This document shows, piece after piece, positions 54,717 through 64,000 of a stretch of 64,000 bases of DNA. A program made the position numbers and the translations under genes. The stretch comes from Vibrio sp. MEBiC08052 (GTDB lineage: Bacteria; Pseudomonadota; Gammaproteobacteria; Enterobacterales; Vibrionaceae). The notes under the pieces are model-generated. The model was not told the origin of the DNA and ran no database searches. It saw nothing but the letters and a program-made list of their open reading frames with translations. The stretch is from positions 1,907,527 to 1,971,526 of the forward strand of contig NZ_KQ947475.1 in the NCBI RefSeq assembly GCF_001506075.1, read 5' to 3'. Positions within the stretch are counted from its first letter, which is position 1. Every line of letters begins with the position of its first letter.

Positions 54717-57700
54717 TTAAGACGCTTCTGCCGTCAGGTCCTCGGATTCAGGTGCATGATTGTGACCGAACCCCCGCAGACCCACCACATGAACGTGTTC
54801 ATGATTTTTGTGGATCTTCCGCACTAATTTATAGGTGGTACCTTTTTCCGGGCTGATATTTTCCGGTGCTGCAATCAATAATTGCATGTCTAATCGATCA
54901 CACAACTCAAATAGTGTTGCAATCGACTTGGCATCGAGACGTGCTGCTTCATCGAGGAACAAAAGACGACACGGCACGATATCTTTGCTACGCAGACGAC
55001 GGGATTCTTCCTCCCAGCTCTGCACGACCATCAACAGAATCGACTGGCCGGTCCCGATCGCTTCACCTGTTGAGAGTGCACCAGATTCGGCCTGTAACCA
55101 ACCATCGGCCCCGCGATTCACTTCCACATTCAGCTCAAGATAATTCCGGTAGTCAAGCAGCTCTTCGCCCAACACTTGAGGTGAACGCTGCCCCATATCA
55201 ATATGCGGATTGACCCGCTGGAATAATTTCGCCATTGATTCAGAGAAGGTATAGCGCGGGCTGTTGAACAAGTCTTGATGCTGTGCCTGTTGTTCTGACA
55301 AGCCGGTCAGTAACATTTCATGGCTTTCGCGCACTTTGACATTCAAACGCACCCCATTCACCTGACCAAAATGAATATTGGACAAGCCTTGGTTGAGCAT
55401 CCGAATTCGGTTCTGCTCCCGCTGAATGGTCTTGAGAATAATGCTCGCGACCGACTCAGAACTGATTGCCAAACGAGATTCTCGCTGGGTCAGCTCTTCC
55501 GTCAAGCGGGCAAGCTCAACTTCCATTTCTTCAATCGCTTCAACCGGATCATCGGTACGAATGATATCCTGACGAATCCGTTCACGTAGATGCTGATACA
55601 CTTCAATATAAAACAGGACTTTACGCTCCGGTCTGGCATTATCCTCAGACTGACGTAAAGCGTCTCTCAGCGTATCATTATCGGCAACAGCCAGACGCAA
55701 CGAACCTAACGCCTTATCCGACATGGAACGCAGTTCTCCTGCCGACAGATAAGCCAGCTCACGTTTATGCAGACGTCGCTCAACATCATGAGCACGAGCA
55801 AGTCTCAGTACCGAACACCATCCTGCTTTGGCATTGACGATAAACGTTCTGAGATCACGATACTCTTTCTCAACCTTCTTCAGTTGCCGGCTCAACGCGG
55901 TCATCTCCATTTCAGTCGATGTCCGGGTTCTCTCCAGCTCACTCTGCCGTTGCCGGGAAACATTCAAACGCTCGTACAGCTCATTTTTACGGTGTTCTGC
56001 GCGTTCCAAAGCACTCGTATCGGTATGCACGCCCAACTCTTGTAACTCTTGCTCAAACTCCTGCACGGTTTCGAGTTTTGACTGATGTGCACTCTTGAGC
56101 GATGCCAGAACTTGGTGATACTGACTGGCCTGCCCCTGACGCGACTTCAAGACTTCTCTGGCTTCACCGCGCTGTGATTCCGCAAGTTGTAATTTCTCTT
56201 TCAACTGCTCACTCAATACATCACTCTGGTTGACTAACGTCACCGCATCGGAATAACGCAAATGATGACGGCGCTCGATCAAATCCGAAATGGCAAAAAT
56301 CTGGGTTTTCACTTGCTGCAACTGTTGGTCAGCGTCGTGATACTCACTTTCCAGCGCGTCAAACTGTTCCGGATCGTTTTCGAGAGCATGGATACAGCGA
56401 CTCAATTGTTCGATTGCCGGACCATGTTGCGTCAAAAACCGTTTGGCCTCGTCCAGCTCCGCAAGGCTGTCTTCAATCTCACTGGCTTGATCCTGCAATG
56501 TATCATCGGCCAACAGATGAACAAAAGGCGCAACCTTCTCAAGCAGAGATAACGCGTTTTTACTCTGTTGTTGCCGTGTTTGTAGCTGCTGTTCCTGATG
56601 GCTCAGTTCAGTCAGTGAGCGACCAAACTGATTCAACTGCTCACGACACGTCTGAAGTGCCTGTTCCGGATCCGCTTCAAACGCTGTCGTCATATGAGAC
56701 GCCACAAACGTCTGATATGCCTGATACAGACGTTGCAGCTTTTGCGCATCAAATGAAGCTTTGGCATACAACTCAACAATATCGTCTCGCTGCGCCCGCA
56801 GTTGCTCCAGTCGCTGCTCTCTTGCCGCCCGGCCGAATAAAGGAATCTCCGGGAAACGAGAGTAGCGGATCTGACGATCATTCAGACGGACACACACCGC
56901 ACCTTCAAGTTCATCGGCATCAAACGAACTGTCATCAAACGCATCAACATCGCCTTCAATGATATAGACATCTTCCGGACAATCATCCAACTCCGCCAAG
57001 CGCGCCTGAATTTCTGACAAATCAGAGACAACAATCGCATGTCTGGCCGGCCCGTACATCGCACTGAAATAAGGGGCGTCTTCCAACGTAATATCATCAT
57101 AAATTTCAGATAACAGCATGCCGCCTAATGTATCAGCCAGCGATTTTAACCGTGCATCATTGGCTCCGCCGGGAGAAGCCAGACGTTCAATGTCTTGCTC
57201 AAGGTTGTGACGCTGTAATGCTAATTTTTCTTTCTCTGATGTCTGCTGTTTTTCCCGTTCCAACGTATGCTGCATATGAGAAAACACAGCTTGTGAGTTT
57301 TCCAGCGCTTCACCGCTCTGTTCACGCAGATCATCCAACGCATTACGCGCAACAATCCACTGTGGAGCAATCTTCTCTAACCGCTGAATCTGCGCCCGAA
57401 CATCTTCTTGATTCCGGCGCAAATCACTACGTGATTCTCGAAGAGAAATTAGTTCTTCTTCGACAACATCCAGGACTTCTTGATGTTTCTCACGCGCTTC
57501 ATTGATCGTCGATTCATCATCAAGCGTTTCCTGATGTTCCTGATGGTAGGCATCGGCCAGTGCCGCGATATTATTCTGGCGCTCCAGCTGACGGGAAACT
57601 TCACTCTGACGGGTGTACCACTGTTTTTCCTGCGCAATCAGTTGTTTGCATTGTCGTGATTTCTCAATCAGGGTTACACCGTGTTCATAGGCGGTATGGC

Positions 57701-59171
57701 GCGCCACATCGCCGAGCACAGATTGGACTAACTGAAATGCCTGTTCAAACTGAGTGGCGACAGCGGCTGACATATCCAGACGATGTTTCAGTTGCAAAAC
57801 TCGCTCGGTCATCTCGTGCTGTGATTGATTCAAGGTCTGAATTTTCTGCGATGCATTTTCAGCCGTGAGACTGTCATCATCCAGCGCAGCTTTCGCTTTT
57901 TCGAGAGCCTGAACGGCTTGCTGGTATTGAAGAGCTCGGGTTTGCTGCACATCCAGTGCCTGCTGATAATCGGCCAGTTGCGACTTCAGACTATCGACTT
58001 CATCTTCTAGAATCGTGGCATGCTGCTCAGCTTCATACGTCTGTTCCTGAGCCTCTTCAACCACCATTAGTTGTTCTTCCAGCCGCTCATTCAGCTCTTC
58101 CAGATCTTCCCGATAGCGCTCGATTTTTTCTTTCTGACGTAATGCGTTATGCACCAGTTGTAGGTAATCAGATGCACTCTGGTGATCTTGCTCCAGTGCG
58201 GATTCCTGCTCCGTCAGTTCATCGAGTTCATCTTTAACGCGAGTCAGCAGCTCGCTTTGCGTCACTAAGGTTTGCTGAGCCCCAAACAGTGTCTGGCGGA
58301 ATGACAGTGCCTGTTCGACTTTGCTGCGCCGCTCATTGGCATGACGCATGTAATCAGACGCAACATAGTTGGTCGATTCGGTAATCAGATGTTTGAACAG
58401 ATCCCGATCCGCTTGCGTGGTTTTGATCGCTTCAAGCGTCATCCGGTTTTCACGCAGCGCCGCTTCCATATCCTGAAACGCTTTTTTCACCCCGCCATTC
58501 TGCGGCAACAGATAATCCCGCAGCGAACGCGTTATCGCACTGGAAATACCGCCGTACAAAGAGGCTTCAATCAAACGATAAAATTTGGAGCGGTCACTAC
58601 TCGAACGCATTTTTTTCGGTACAACCCCAAATTCAAACATCTGGGTATGGTAATCCACCACTGAGCTAAATGTTTTGAACTGCGTCCCTTCCAAGCCTGC
58701 AACAGCATCTTTGACCTCATTGACGGTCCGAACCCGTGCCTGTTGATCTGAAAGAGTTTCAATCAAAATATCGGTGGGGCGAACATGGCTAGGCAGACCC
58801 TGAACCAGAAACGGCTTAATATCGACTTTTTTATCCCGACCGGCAACCTGTTGTAGCCGGACAGCGAACAACACTCTCTGCTTACGGGAGTTGACAACGT
58901 CTAACGCTGCATAACAAGTACCGGGTTGAAGTTTGCCGTGTAACCCCTTATCTCTCGACGACTGGGAACTGCCCGCTTCGGTGGTATTACGAAAATGCAG
59001 CAGACTTTGATCAGGGATCAGCGCGGTAATAAAGGCCGCCATCGTGGTTGATTTCCCCGCGCCATTCCCACCGGAAAGTGTGGTGACCAAATTATCAATA
59101 TCAAACGTACGGGCAAAAAAACCGTTCCAGTTGATCATGGTCAGCGATTGATATTTACCTCTTTCAATCAT
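54717..59171 (-). CDS. mukB: Chromosome partition protein MukB
   Basis: 1484 residues, the expected length. Walker [10 protein letters not shown] at residues 34-42, long coiled coils, a hinge region around 640-780, and C-terminal signature [19 protein letters not shown] with Walker [12 protein letters not shown] near the end (residues about 1385-1425). With MukE and MukF it forms the SMC-like condensin of enterobacteria and vibrios. Coupled to mukE by a four-base overlap. A terminator follows at 54647. Confidence 0.98.
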   Translation of the reverse strand: MIERGKYQSLTMINWNGFFARTFDIDNLVTTLSGGNGAGKSTTMAAFITALIPDQSLLHFRNTTEAGSSQSSRDKGLHGKLQPGTCYAALDVVNSRKQRVLFAVRLQQVAGRDKKVDIKPFLVQGLPSHVRPTDILIETLSDQQARVRTVNEVKDAVAGLEGTQFKTFSSVVDYHTQMFEFGVVPKKMRSSSDRSKFYRLIEASLYGGISSAITRSLRDYLLPQNGGVKKAFQDMEAALRENRMTLEAIKTTQADRDLFKHLITESTNYVASDYMRHANERRSKVEQALSFRQTLFGAQQTLVTQSELLTRVKDELDELTEQESALEQDHQSASDYLQLVHNALRQKEKIERYREDLEELNERLEEQLMVVEEAQEQTYEAEQHATILEDEVDSLKSQLADYQQALDVQQTRALQYQQAVQALEKAKAALDDDSLTAENASQKIQTLNQSQHEMTERVLQLKHRLDMSAAVATQFEQAFQLVQSVLGDVARHTAYEHGVTLIEKSRQCKQLIAQEKQWYTRQSEVSRQLERQNNIAALADAYHQEHQETLDDESTINEAREKHQEVLDVVEEELISLRESRSDLRRNQEDVRAQIQRLEKIAPQWIVARNALDDLREQSGEALENSQAVFSHMQHTLEREKQQTSEKEKLALQRHNLEQDIERLASPGGANDARLKSLADTLGGMLLSEIYDDITLEDAPYFSAMYGPARHAIVVSDLSEIQARLAELDDCPEDVYIIEGDVDAFDDSSFDADELEGAVCVRLNDRQIRYSRFPEIPLFGRAAREQRLEQLRAQRDDIVELYAKASFDAQKLQRLYQAYQTFVASHMTTAFEADPEQALQTCREQLNQFGRSLTELSHQEQQLQTRQQQSKNALSLLEKVAPFVHLLADDTLQDQASEIEDSLAELDEAKRFLTQHGPAIEQLSRCIHALENDPEQFDALESEYHDADQQLQQVKTQIFAISDLIERRHHLRYSDAVTLVNQSDVLSEQLKEKLQLAESQRGEAREVLKSRQGQASQYHQVLASLKSAHQSKLETVQEFEQELQELGVHTDTSALERAEHRKNELYERLNVSRQRQSELERTRTSTEMEMTALSRQLKKVEKEYRDLRTFIVNAKAGWCSVLRLARAHDVERRLHKRELAYLSAGELRSMSDKALGSLRLAVADNDTLRDALRQSEDNARPERKVLFYIEVYQHLRERIRQDIIRTDDPVEAIEEMEVELARLTEELTQRESRLAISSESVASIILKTIQREQNRIRMLNQGLSNIHFGQVNGVRLNVKVRESHEMLLTGLSEQQAQHQDLFNSPRYTFSESMAKLFQRVNPHIDMGQRSPQVLGEELLDYRNYLELNVEVNRGADGWLQAESGALSTGEAIGTGQSILLMVVQSWEEESRRLRSKDIVPCRLLFLDEAARLDAKSIATLFELCDRLDMQLLIAAPENISPEKGTTYKLVRKIHKNHEHVHVVGLRGFGHNHAPESEDLTAEAS

Positions 59172-59896
59172 GCTTCACCTTCAAATCCTGTTAATGCTTC
59201 TGATGAGGTTTCTGCTGTCTCCTCATCGGTATCTTCCACCACTTCATGACTATCCCGGCTAGGGACAACCGCTTCACCGTCACGAATCAATCTCAACTGC
59301 GCTTCTTGCATGTCATCACCGACACGGACATCTGCACCGAAGCGGAACACTGCTTCGGTAATCCGAAACTTTTCACTCTCTCCCAGAACGACCAGCATTC
59401 CCATTCGGCGCAGTCTTCGTAACGACGTCCTGACTTTTTCAAACAGCTTTTCCCGATCCAGATCCGACCCGCCGGCCCGGAAAGTCACCAAGCGCATCAA
59501 CTTTTTCTCATCGACCAGCGTGAGTAACTCTTCATACAATTCCTGATGGGTAAAAATCCCTTCATGGGCCAGTCTTTCAGGACTGAGATACAAAAAGCAA
59601 AGCACTTTGCCAACCAACATATCGAGTTCGGATAACACGCTCCGATGGAGCAATGATGTGGAACGCGGCCTTAAATAAAAGAAACCTTCGGGAGCGCGTA
59701 TCAGCTCGGTATTATAACGTTGGTAAAACTGGGCCAGTTCAGGCTCAAAATCGGACAAAAATGTGTGATTATCCATATCTTCACCGGAAACATGCCTGCC
59801 GGCACGTAATAAACTATCCAATGCCGGAAAGAGCGGATTGGAAAGTGCTTTGACCAGTTTCTCTGGCATATATTCATTCATATCTGTCGATGACAT
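59168..59896 (-). CDS. mukE: Chromosome partition protein MukE
   Basis: 242 residues from the ATG at 59896 ([35 protein letters not shown]), chosen by family alignment; a longer frame adds 35 residues. Winged-helix MukE features follow: [39 protein letters not shown] and [19 protein letters not shown]. It overlaps mukF by 23 bases and mukB by four. Confidence 0.96.
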   Translation of the reverse strand: MSSTDMNEYMPEKLVKALSNPLFPALDSLLRAGRHVSGEDMDNHTFLSDFEPELAQFYQRYNTELIRAPEGFFYLRPRSTSLLHRSVLSELDMLVGKVLCFLYLSPERLAHEGIFTHQELYEELLTLVDEKKLMRLVTFRAGGSDLDREKLFEKVRTSLRRLRRMGMLVVLGESEKFRITEAVFRFGADVRVGDDMQEAQLRLIRDGEAVVPSRDSHEVVEDTDEETAETSSEALTGFEGEA

Positions 59897-61229
59897 TTGC
59901 TTGTACCTTTGCACCAAATTCATTGATTGCCTGCCAATCTGGCTGAATCGCCTGATAATCAGACGCGGAATATCCCAGCCGAACTGCCTGATCGACCACA
60001 ATTCTGGCTAAATCAAAATGATGCGTTTTTGGATGTTCTGTGAGGTAATTTTTTAAAATGATGCCGAGATCGATCGGTGTACCTTGATCTTTATGCACGG
60101 TGAGCATTTCACCGATCTGCTCTGCCAACACATCGTTGACCTGTTGAAATTCTTCATATTCAACATCTTCGGGGACTTGCCCTGTGACTTCATCGTCCCG
60201 GAGAACCAAGGCTTCATCCCGCATGTCCATAAAGCGCTCCGCATCGGCAAAGGTCAGGAACCAAGGTGCCGCGAAGTAGTCGTTCATCGATTGACGCAAA
60301 CGCTGACTAAACGCACGGTTTTGGTCCATATCAATCGCGGTTCGGATAAATTTATGGACATGTCGATCATAACCGATCCATAAGTCAATGGTCTGTTGGC
60401 CCCAACTGATGATTCGGTCTAGTTTTATTTGTAACTGAAATAATATTTCTTCAATAAAATCCAGCTCGGATTCACCATAAACACATTCCTGAATATCGAG
60501 AATCTGCGTCTGCATTTCATCACCGGCAGCCTGAAGCGTGTCTTGTAACTCTTTCAACGTTGATGATGTCTCTGACAAGAGTGATTCACAGTTCTGAATC
60601 GCATCACGCCAGTCTTTGTTCAACAACTGGGCAATCTGTTCTTTAATTTCTTGTTGCTGCTCATCCATTACCCGCTGGTTGAGATCGATTTGATCAAAAA
60701 TCTCACCCACGGAATATTTCAAGACCCCATAAACATTCTTTTGCCAGTGAGATACTGCGCCACCTTTTTCAGCAGCTTCTTTGGCCTTGGCCATTTCATC
60801 AGCAACAATCGACAATTGAATCGATAGTTTCAGTTTAGAAAATTCACGATGACGCAGATAATAATCAGTAATGCCAATCGCCAATGGTGATAACCGATAG
60901 ATACTTGCTCCATCGGTCACTTCACTGGTAAAACGCCGGATAAGCCGTTGGTGAACCAAATCATTGATCGCGTTATTGGCCCGAAAAGCGGACGCTTCCC
61001 CGGTCTCATCAAATAACCGAGTGACGATTGCAAATGCATCATGTAATTCCCCTTCACCGAGTTCGTCATCAAATCGATCCCGACTCAATACGGCAATCGC
61101 AATCAAAAATGCGAGTCGCTCAGTATCCAGGTTGAGAGACAAGTCATGCTGCCTGACCCATCCAACCAATTCATCGATTGGTTGTACTTCGGCTTGTTGC
61201 GCCAATTCGTCTATCATTGTTTCCATCAT
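59874..61229 (-). CDS. mukF: Chromosome partition protein MukF (kleisin)
   Basis: 451 residues from the first ATG of a tandem ATG pair at 61229 (61226 is nearly as good). MukF family: [24 protein letters not shown] near the N-terminus, [39 protein letters not shown] in the coiled-coil middle, and [43 protein letters not shown] near 280-320. It overlaps no coding of cmoM except by a two-base gap, and heads the muk operon. Confidence 0.96.
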   Translation of the reverse strand: MMETMIDELAQQAEVQPIDELVGWVRQHDLSLNLDTERLAFLIAIAVLSRDRFDDELGEGELHDAFAIVTRLFDETGEASAFRANNAINDLVHQRLIRRFTSEVTDGASIYRLSPLAIGITDYYLRHREFSKLKLSIQLSIVADEMAKAKEAAEKGGAVSHWQKNVYGVLKYSVGEIFDQIDLNQRVMDEQQQEIKEQIAQLLNKDWRDAIQNCESLLSETSSTLKELQDTLQAAGDEMQTQILDIQECVYGESELDFIEEILFQLQIKLDRIISWGQQTIDLWIGYDRHVHKFIRTAIDMDQNRAFSQRLRQSMNDYFAAPWFLTFADAERFMDMRDEALVLRDDEVTGQVPEDVEYEEFQQVNDVLAEQIGEMLTVHKDQGTPIDLGIILKNYLTEHPKTHHFDLARIVVDQAVRLGYSASDYQAIQPDWQAINEFGAKVQANVIDRYE

Positions 61230-61231
61230 TT

Positions 61232-62011
61232 TTACTTTTTTCTGGCCCATACATGAATATAACGGCCCAGAGATAAATAAGGCTCTTGCCGACATAATTG
61301 TCTTTCAAGCGCCAGTAGATCTTCTTCACTGTATTCACCCATATTCTGGCGATTACCAATGTAATCACTGAACGAACGAATACCGCTTTTACCCTCAATA
61401 CTGAATCCACAAGCTTCTATCCATTGATAGACCGCCTCTGGATTCAGGCCTTTTTGCGGCTGTAACTTAAATCGTTTGCGATATGGCATACCATCCAACA
61501 CATGGGGAATATTTCCGCATATGACATTTTTCAGCACCAATCCGTGATGATTGTAAAACATGACGGACGCAACGCCACCGGTCCGGACCTGAGCCAGTAA
61601 TTTTTCCAGCGCATCCTTCGGGTCAGCCAACCACTCCATCACGGCATGAAACATCAAGAAGTCAACCGGATCGGTGATATATTGTTGCATATCTTGCACT
61701 GCCGCATGGACAAAGCGATACTGCGCAAGCAGACCATTTTTTTCAATATCGGTCTGCGCCAACTGCAACATTTCAGAAGAAAGATCACATAATGTCACCT
61801 GATGTCCTTGCATCGCGAGCCGTTGCGATAGCTGTGCCAGCCCGCCACCGGCATCCAGCACCGAAAGTGGGAACTGTTCCGGAGAAAATGATGTTAAAAT
61901 AGTTTGAATATCTTCCCACACAATGGTCTGACGAATCATACCTTTGTCAGAGCCGTATATATTTTTTGCAAATTTGTGGGCAATATCGTCGAAATTGCGA
62001 TCTTCAGTCAC
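61232..62011 (-). CDS. cmoM: tRNA 5-carboxymethoxyuridine methyltransferase CmoM
   Basis: 259 residues from the GTG at 62011 ([21 protein letters not shown]), by family; no good ribosome site. SAM motif [27 protein letters not shown] near residues 52-78 and [13 protein letters not shown] near 114-126. CmoM methylates cmo5U34 to mcmo5U34 in tRNA. Older name smtA. It directly precedes mukF in enterobacteria and vibrios. Third Cmo gene of the window. Confidence 0.93.
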   Translation of the reverse strand: MTEDRNFDDIAHKFAKNIYGSDKGMIRQTIVWEDIQTILTSFSPEQFPLSVLDAGGGLAQLSQRLAMQGHQVTLCDLSSEMLQLAQTDIEKNGLLAQYRFVHAAVQDMQQYITDPVDFLMFHAVMEWLADPKDALEKLLAQVRTGGVASVMFYNHHGLVLKNVICGNIPHVLDGMPYRKRFKLQPQKGLNPEAVYQWIEACGFSIEGKSGIRSFSDYIGNRQNMGEYSEEDLLALERQLCRQEPYLSLGRYIHVWARKK

Positions 62012-62125
62012 AGTAGCTTGAGTTATGATAACGAATCGTGCTGCTATTCTGTCATAGGAATGGCAGGAATAAAGAGGATTATTCGTTTTTAATCTCAATT
62101 GCTGTTTTTTCGGACTATTTCTTAT

Positions 62126-62929
62126 ATGTTTGAGCTTAAAAAAATCATATCTGCATTAATGATGCCCCTTCCCGCCCTGCTCATCATCGGTTTTATCGGC
62201 CTGATGATGATTATGTTTTCAACAAAGAGGAAAATCGGTTGCCTGATTGTTCTGTTCTCTTACACATTGCTGTTTCTGGCATCATTTCAACCTGTTTCTG
62301 ATCGCCTTCTCGCGCCACTGGAACGCAAGTATTCAGCCTTTTTACCCGTTGAAGGTAGCATCGACTACATCATGGTTCTCGGCAGTGGTCATGTCGTCGA
62401 TGATCAGCTCCCACCGACATCTCAGCTCAGTCGCTCAGCACTGATGCGACTCACAGAAGGTATCCGAATTATGCGGATGTACCCGGGGGCTCGCCTGATT
62501 CTTTCCGGATATGCCGGCGGTACCCGATTCAGTCATGCCCGAATGTTGGCAAGAGTTGCTTTATCACTCGGTGTGGCAAAATCAGACATCGTGTTATTGG
62601 AAAGTGCTAAAGATACTTGGGAAGAAGCCCAGTTAGCCGCAAGTTTTGTCGGACCGAGAAAATTAGTACTCGTCACATCTGCCAGTCATATGGATCGCGC
62701 GTTACATGAATTCCAGTCTGCCGGACTCAATCCGATCCCGGCACCGACCAACTACCTGTCTTATAAAAATATAGCGCAACCGTGGATAAAATATGCCCCT
62801 AAAGCGATTTATCTTGAACAGACGGAGAAATATTGGCATGAAACATTGGGAAAGTTTTGGCACTATTTGAAAAACTGGGTCGCCAATCAGGAAGCGACCG
62901 TCTCTGAACCAATGAAACAAGAGCTGTAG
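62126..62929 (+). CDS. elyC: Envelope biogenesis factor ElyC (DUF218)
   Basis: 267 residues from the ATG at 62126. Two N-terminal membrane segments (ISALMMPLPALLIIGFIGLMMI and IGCLIVLFSYTLLFLASF), then a DUF218 domain: DYIMVLGSGHVVDDQLPPTSQLSRSALMRLTEGIRI and ARLILSGYAGGTRFSHA, closing with KLVLVTSASHMDRALHEFQSAGL. ElyC affects peptidoglycan precursor lipid use in E. coli. Diverges from cmoM, as usual. Confidence 0.93.
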   Translation: MFELKKIISALMMPLPALLIIGFIGLMMIMFSTKRKIGCLIVLFSYTLLFLASFQPVSDRLLAPLERKYSAFLPVEGSIDYIMVLGSGHVVDDQLPPTSQLSRSALMRLTEGIRIMRMYPGARLILSGYAGGTRFSHARMLARVALSLGVAKSDIVLLESAKDTWEEAQLAASFVGPRKLVLVTSASHMDRALHEFQSAGLNPIPAPTNYLSYKNIAQPWIKYAPKAIYLEQTEKYWHETLGKFWHYLKNWVANQEATVSEPMKQEL

Positions 62930-63060
62930 CATGATGTTATCTCCCCATACTAGTTCGATTCACGGTCAGATCATGCAGATAAGTAGGAGGAGTTCCTCAT
63001 TTTGATTGCTATTACGGAATCGGCAGTCTAAAATTCGCGACTAAAGCATATTCTGTACCA

Positions 63061-63092
63061 GACAAAAACCGCTAAATTTAGCGGTTTTTGTC
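63061..63092. terminator. Perfect 32-bp palindromic terminator after elyC
   Basis: Perfect palindrome with 16-base arms meeting at 63076/63077, A-rich on the left and T-rich on the right (CGGTTTTTGTCC). It ends elyC on the plus strand. Confidence 0.85.
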
Positions 63093-63100
63093 CTTATTGC

Positions 63101-63139
63101 CGGATAACCTCACAATGTAATTTCAGTACGGGTTATCCG
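63101..63139. promoter_or_regulatory. Inverted repeat upstream of purR
   Basis: CGGATAACC (63101-63109) and GGTTATCCG (63131-63139) separated by 21 bases. It lies about 95-130 bases before purR. The half sites could bind a dimeric regulator, but the family is unknown. Confidence 0.4.
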
Positions 63140-63233
63140 ATTATATAAGTAGATAAAATCTTCATAACTCAACTTTCAATTGTAATTTGCTCCGGATTGC
63201 TGGGTCTTCAGCATAAGCGACAGGACAATACCT

Positions 63234-64000
63234 ATGGCTACGATAAAAGACGTTGCCCGCTTAGCGGGAGTTTCAACAACAACTGTTTCACATGTAATTA
63301 ATAAAACTCGGTTTGTGGCAGAAACGACTCAGGAAAAAGTCATGGCAGCCGTGAAGACACTGAACTATGCACCAAGTGCTGTTGCCCGGAGTCTGAAATG
63401 CAACTCAACGCGTACAATCGGGATGTTAGTGACCCAGTCTACCAACCCCTTCTTCTCTGAAGTCATCGATGGTGTTGAAAGCTATTGTTACCGACAAGGC
63501 TATACACTCATCTTGTGTAATACCGGTGGCCTCTATGAGAAGCAACGCGACTATATCCGGATGCTGGCTGAAAAACGGGTCGATGGGATATTAGTCATAT
63601 GTTCTGACCTGACTGCCGAGCTTTTAGAAATGCTCGAAGCCTATAGTGATATTCCCAAAGTCATTATGGACTGGGGGCCAGAAAGCTCTCAAGCCGACAA
63701 AATCATCGATAATTCAGAAGAAGGCGGCTACCTTGCAACCAAGTATCTGCTCGATAAAGGTCACCGTGATATTGCTTGTCTGAGTGGACATTTAGCAAAA
63801 GCCGCTTGTCAGGAACGGATTCAAGGGTTTCGCAGAGCAATGGCTGAAGCGGGACTAACTCCCAATGAAGACTGGATTCTGGAAGGCAACTTCGAATGTG
63901 ATACTGCGGTTCTGGCTGCTGACAAAATCATTGCGATGGATGAACAGCCCACTGCCGTTTTTTGCTTCAACGACACGATGGCTTTAGGATTGATGAGTCG
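63234..64000 (+). CDS. purR: Purine repressor PurR (cut by window edge)
   Basis: 255 codons plus two bases are visible from the ATG at 63234 with AGGA upstream. LacI/PurR-family helix-turn-helix [36 protein letters not shown] at residues 1-36, with the hinge helix [11 protein letters not shown] near 45-55 and the corepressor domain [21 protein letters not shown] near 61-81. PurR with hypoxanthine or guanine represses purine genes; a near-consensus PurR box precedes purT at 28571 in this window. Confidence 0.96.
   Translation, partial: MATIKDVARLAGVSTTTVSHVINKTRFVAETTQEKVMAAVKTLNYAPSAVARSLKCNSTRTIGMLVTQSTNPFFSEVIDGVESYCYRQGYTLILCNTGGLYEKQRDYIRMLAEKRVDGILVICSDLTAELLEMLEAYSDIPKVIMDWGPESSQADKIIDNSEEGGYLATKYLLDKGHRDIACLSGHLAKAACQERIQGFRRAMAEAGLTPNEDWILEGNFECDTAVLAADKIIAMDEQPTAVFCFNDTMALGLMS

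Larger units (their letters stand above)
62930..63233. other. Gap between elyC and purR
   Basis: 304 bases with no gene; it holds the terminator at 63061-63092 and an inverted repeat (CGGATAACC 63101-63109 and GGTTATCCG 63131-63139). The purR promoter should lie in the second half. No PurR-box was seen here. Confidence 0.5.

Overview
The window looks like a chromosome segment of a Vibrio-type gammaproteobacterium. Evidence: the mukF-mukE-mukB condensin operon directly behind cmoM, the blocks sbcB-yohJ-yohK-cdd-purT and aspS-(DUF72)-cmoA-cmoB, pheS-pheT followed by ihfA, and tRNA-Gly/Cys/Leu clusters. The genus is my inference from gene content and order; no rRNA or species marker is present.

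Layout. 1-3372: the N-terminus of a giant LapA-type adhesin (minus strand, cut by the window edge) divergent from a TolC-like outer-membrane channel and an OmpA-type protein, which looks like an adhesin/type I export locus. 3584-9375: a MazG-like pyrophosphohydrolase gene, then cobalamin genes on the minus strand (cobT-cobS, btuC-btuD) with astE between them. 9551-24503: a contractile-tail-only phage module, with spike, wedge, baseplate, fibres, sheath, tube, tape measure and tail completion genes but no capsid, portal, terminase, integrase or recognisable lysis gene. It sits between cobT and sbcB and is best read as an R-type tailocin or a tail remnant of a P2-like phage. 24882-29821: sbcB, yohJ, yohK, cdd, purT. 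29975-34853: tpm, ihfA, pheT, pheS. 35227-41233: four tRNA genes on the minus strand, split by an unusual five-gene cluster (KAS III-like synthase, SDR-type epimerase, metallo-hydrolase, adenylate-forming enzyme, ATP-grasp). 41496-48227: small conserved genes, tdk, aspS, a DUF72 gene, cmoA and cmoB. 48335-51641: a retropepsin-like lipoprotein, a transglutaminase-like membrane protein and a RimK-like ligase. 51817-54560: a gtrB-gtrA-gtrC-like O-antigen glucosylation set. 54717-62011: mukB, mukE, mukF, cmoM; then elyC and the first 255 codons of purR at the right edge.

Connections. PurR (right edge) probably represses purT, because a near-consensus PurR operator forms the centre of the cdd-purT terminator. 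cmoA, cmoB and cmoM all serve the same wobble-uridine tRNA modification. In the tail module a zinc-finger late-regulator-like gene lies upstream of two tandem 108-bp repeats, each carrying a terminator, ahead of the tail operon; this suggests antitermination control.

The most interesting signals are: (1) two stacked tail-fibre cassettes sharing homologous ends; (2) a fibre C-terminus with the codon signature of a diversity-generating-retroelement variable region; (3) a P2-like T TTT TTG programmed frameshift in the tail chaperone gene; (4) the uncharacterised five-gene cluster among the tRNAs; (5) a short leader ORF in a hairpin, overlapping the btuC start.
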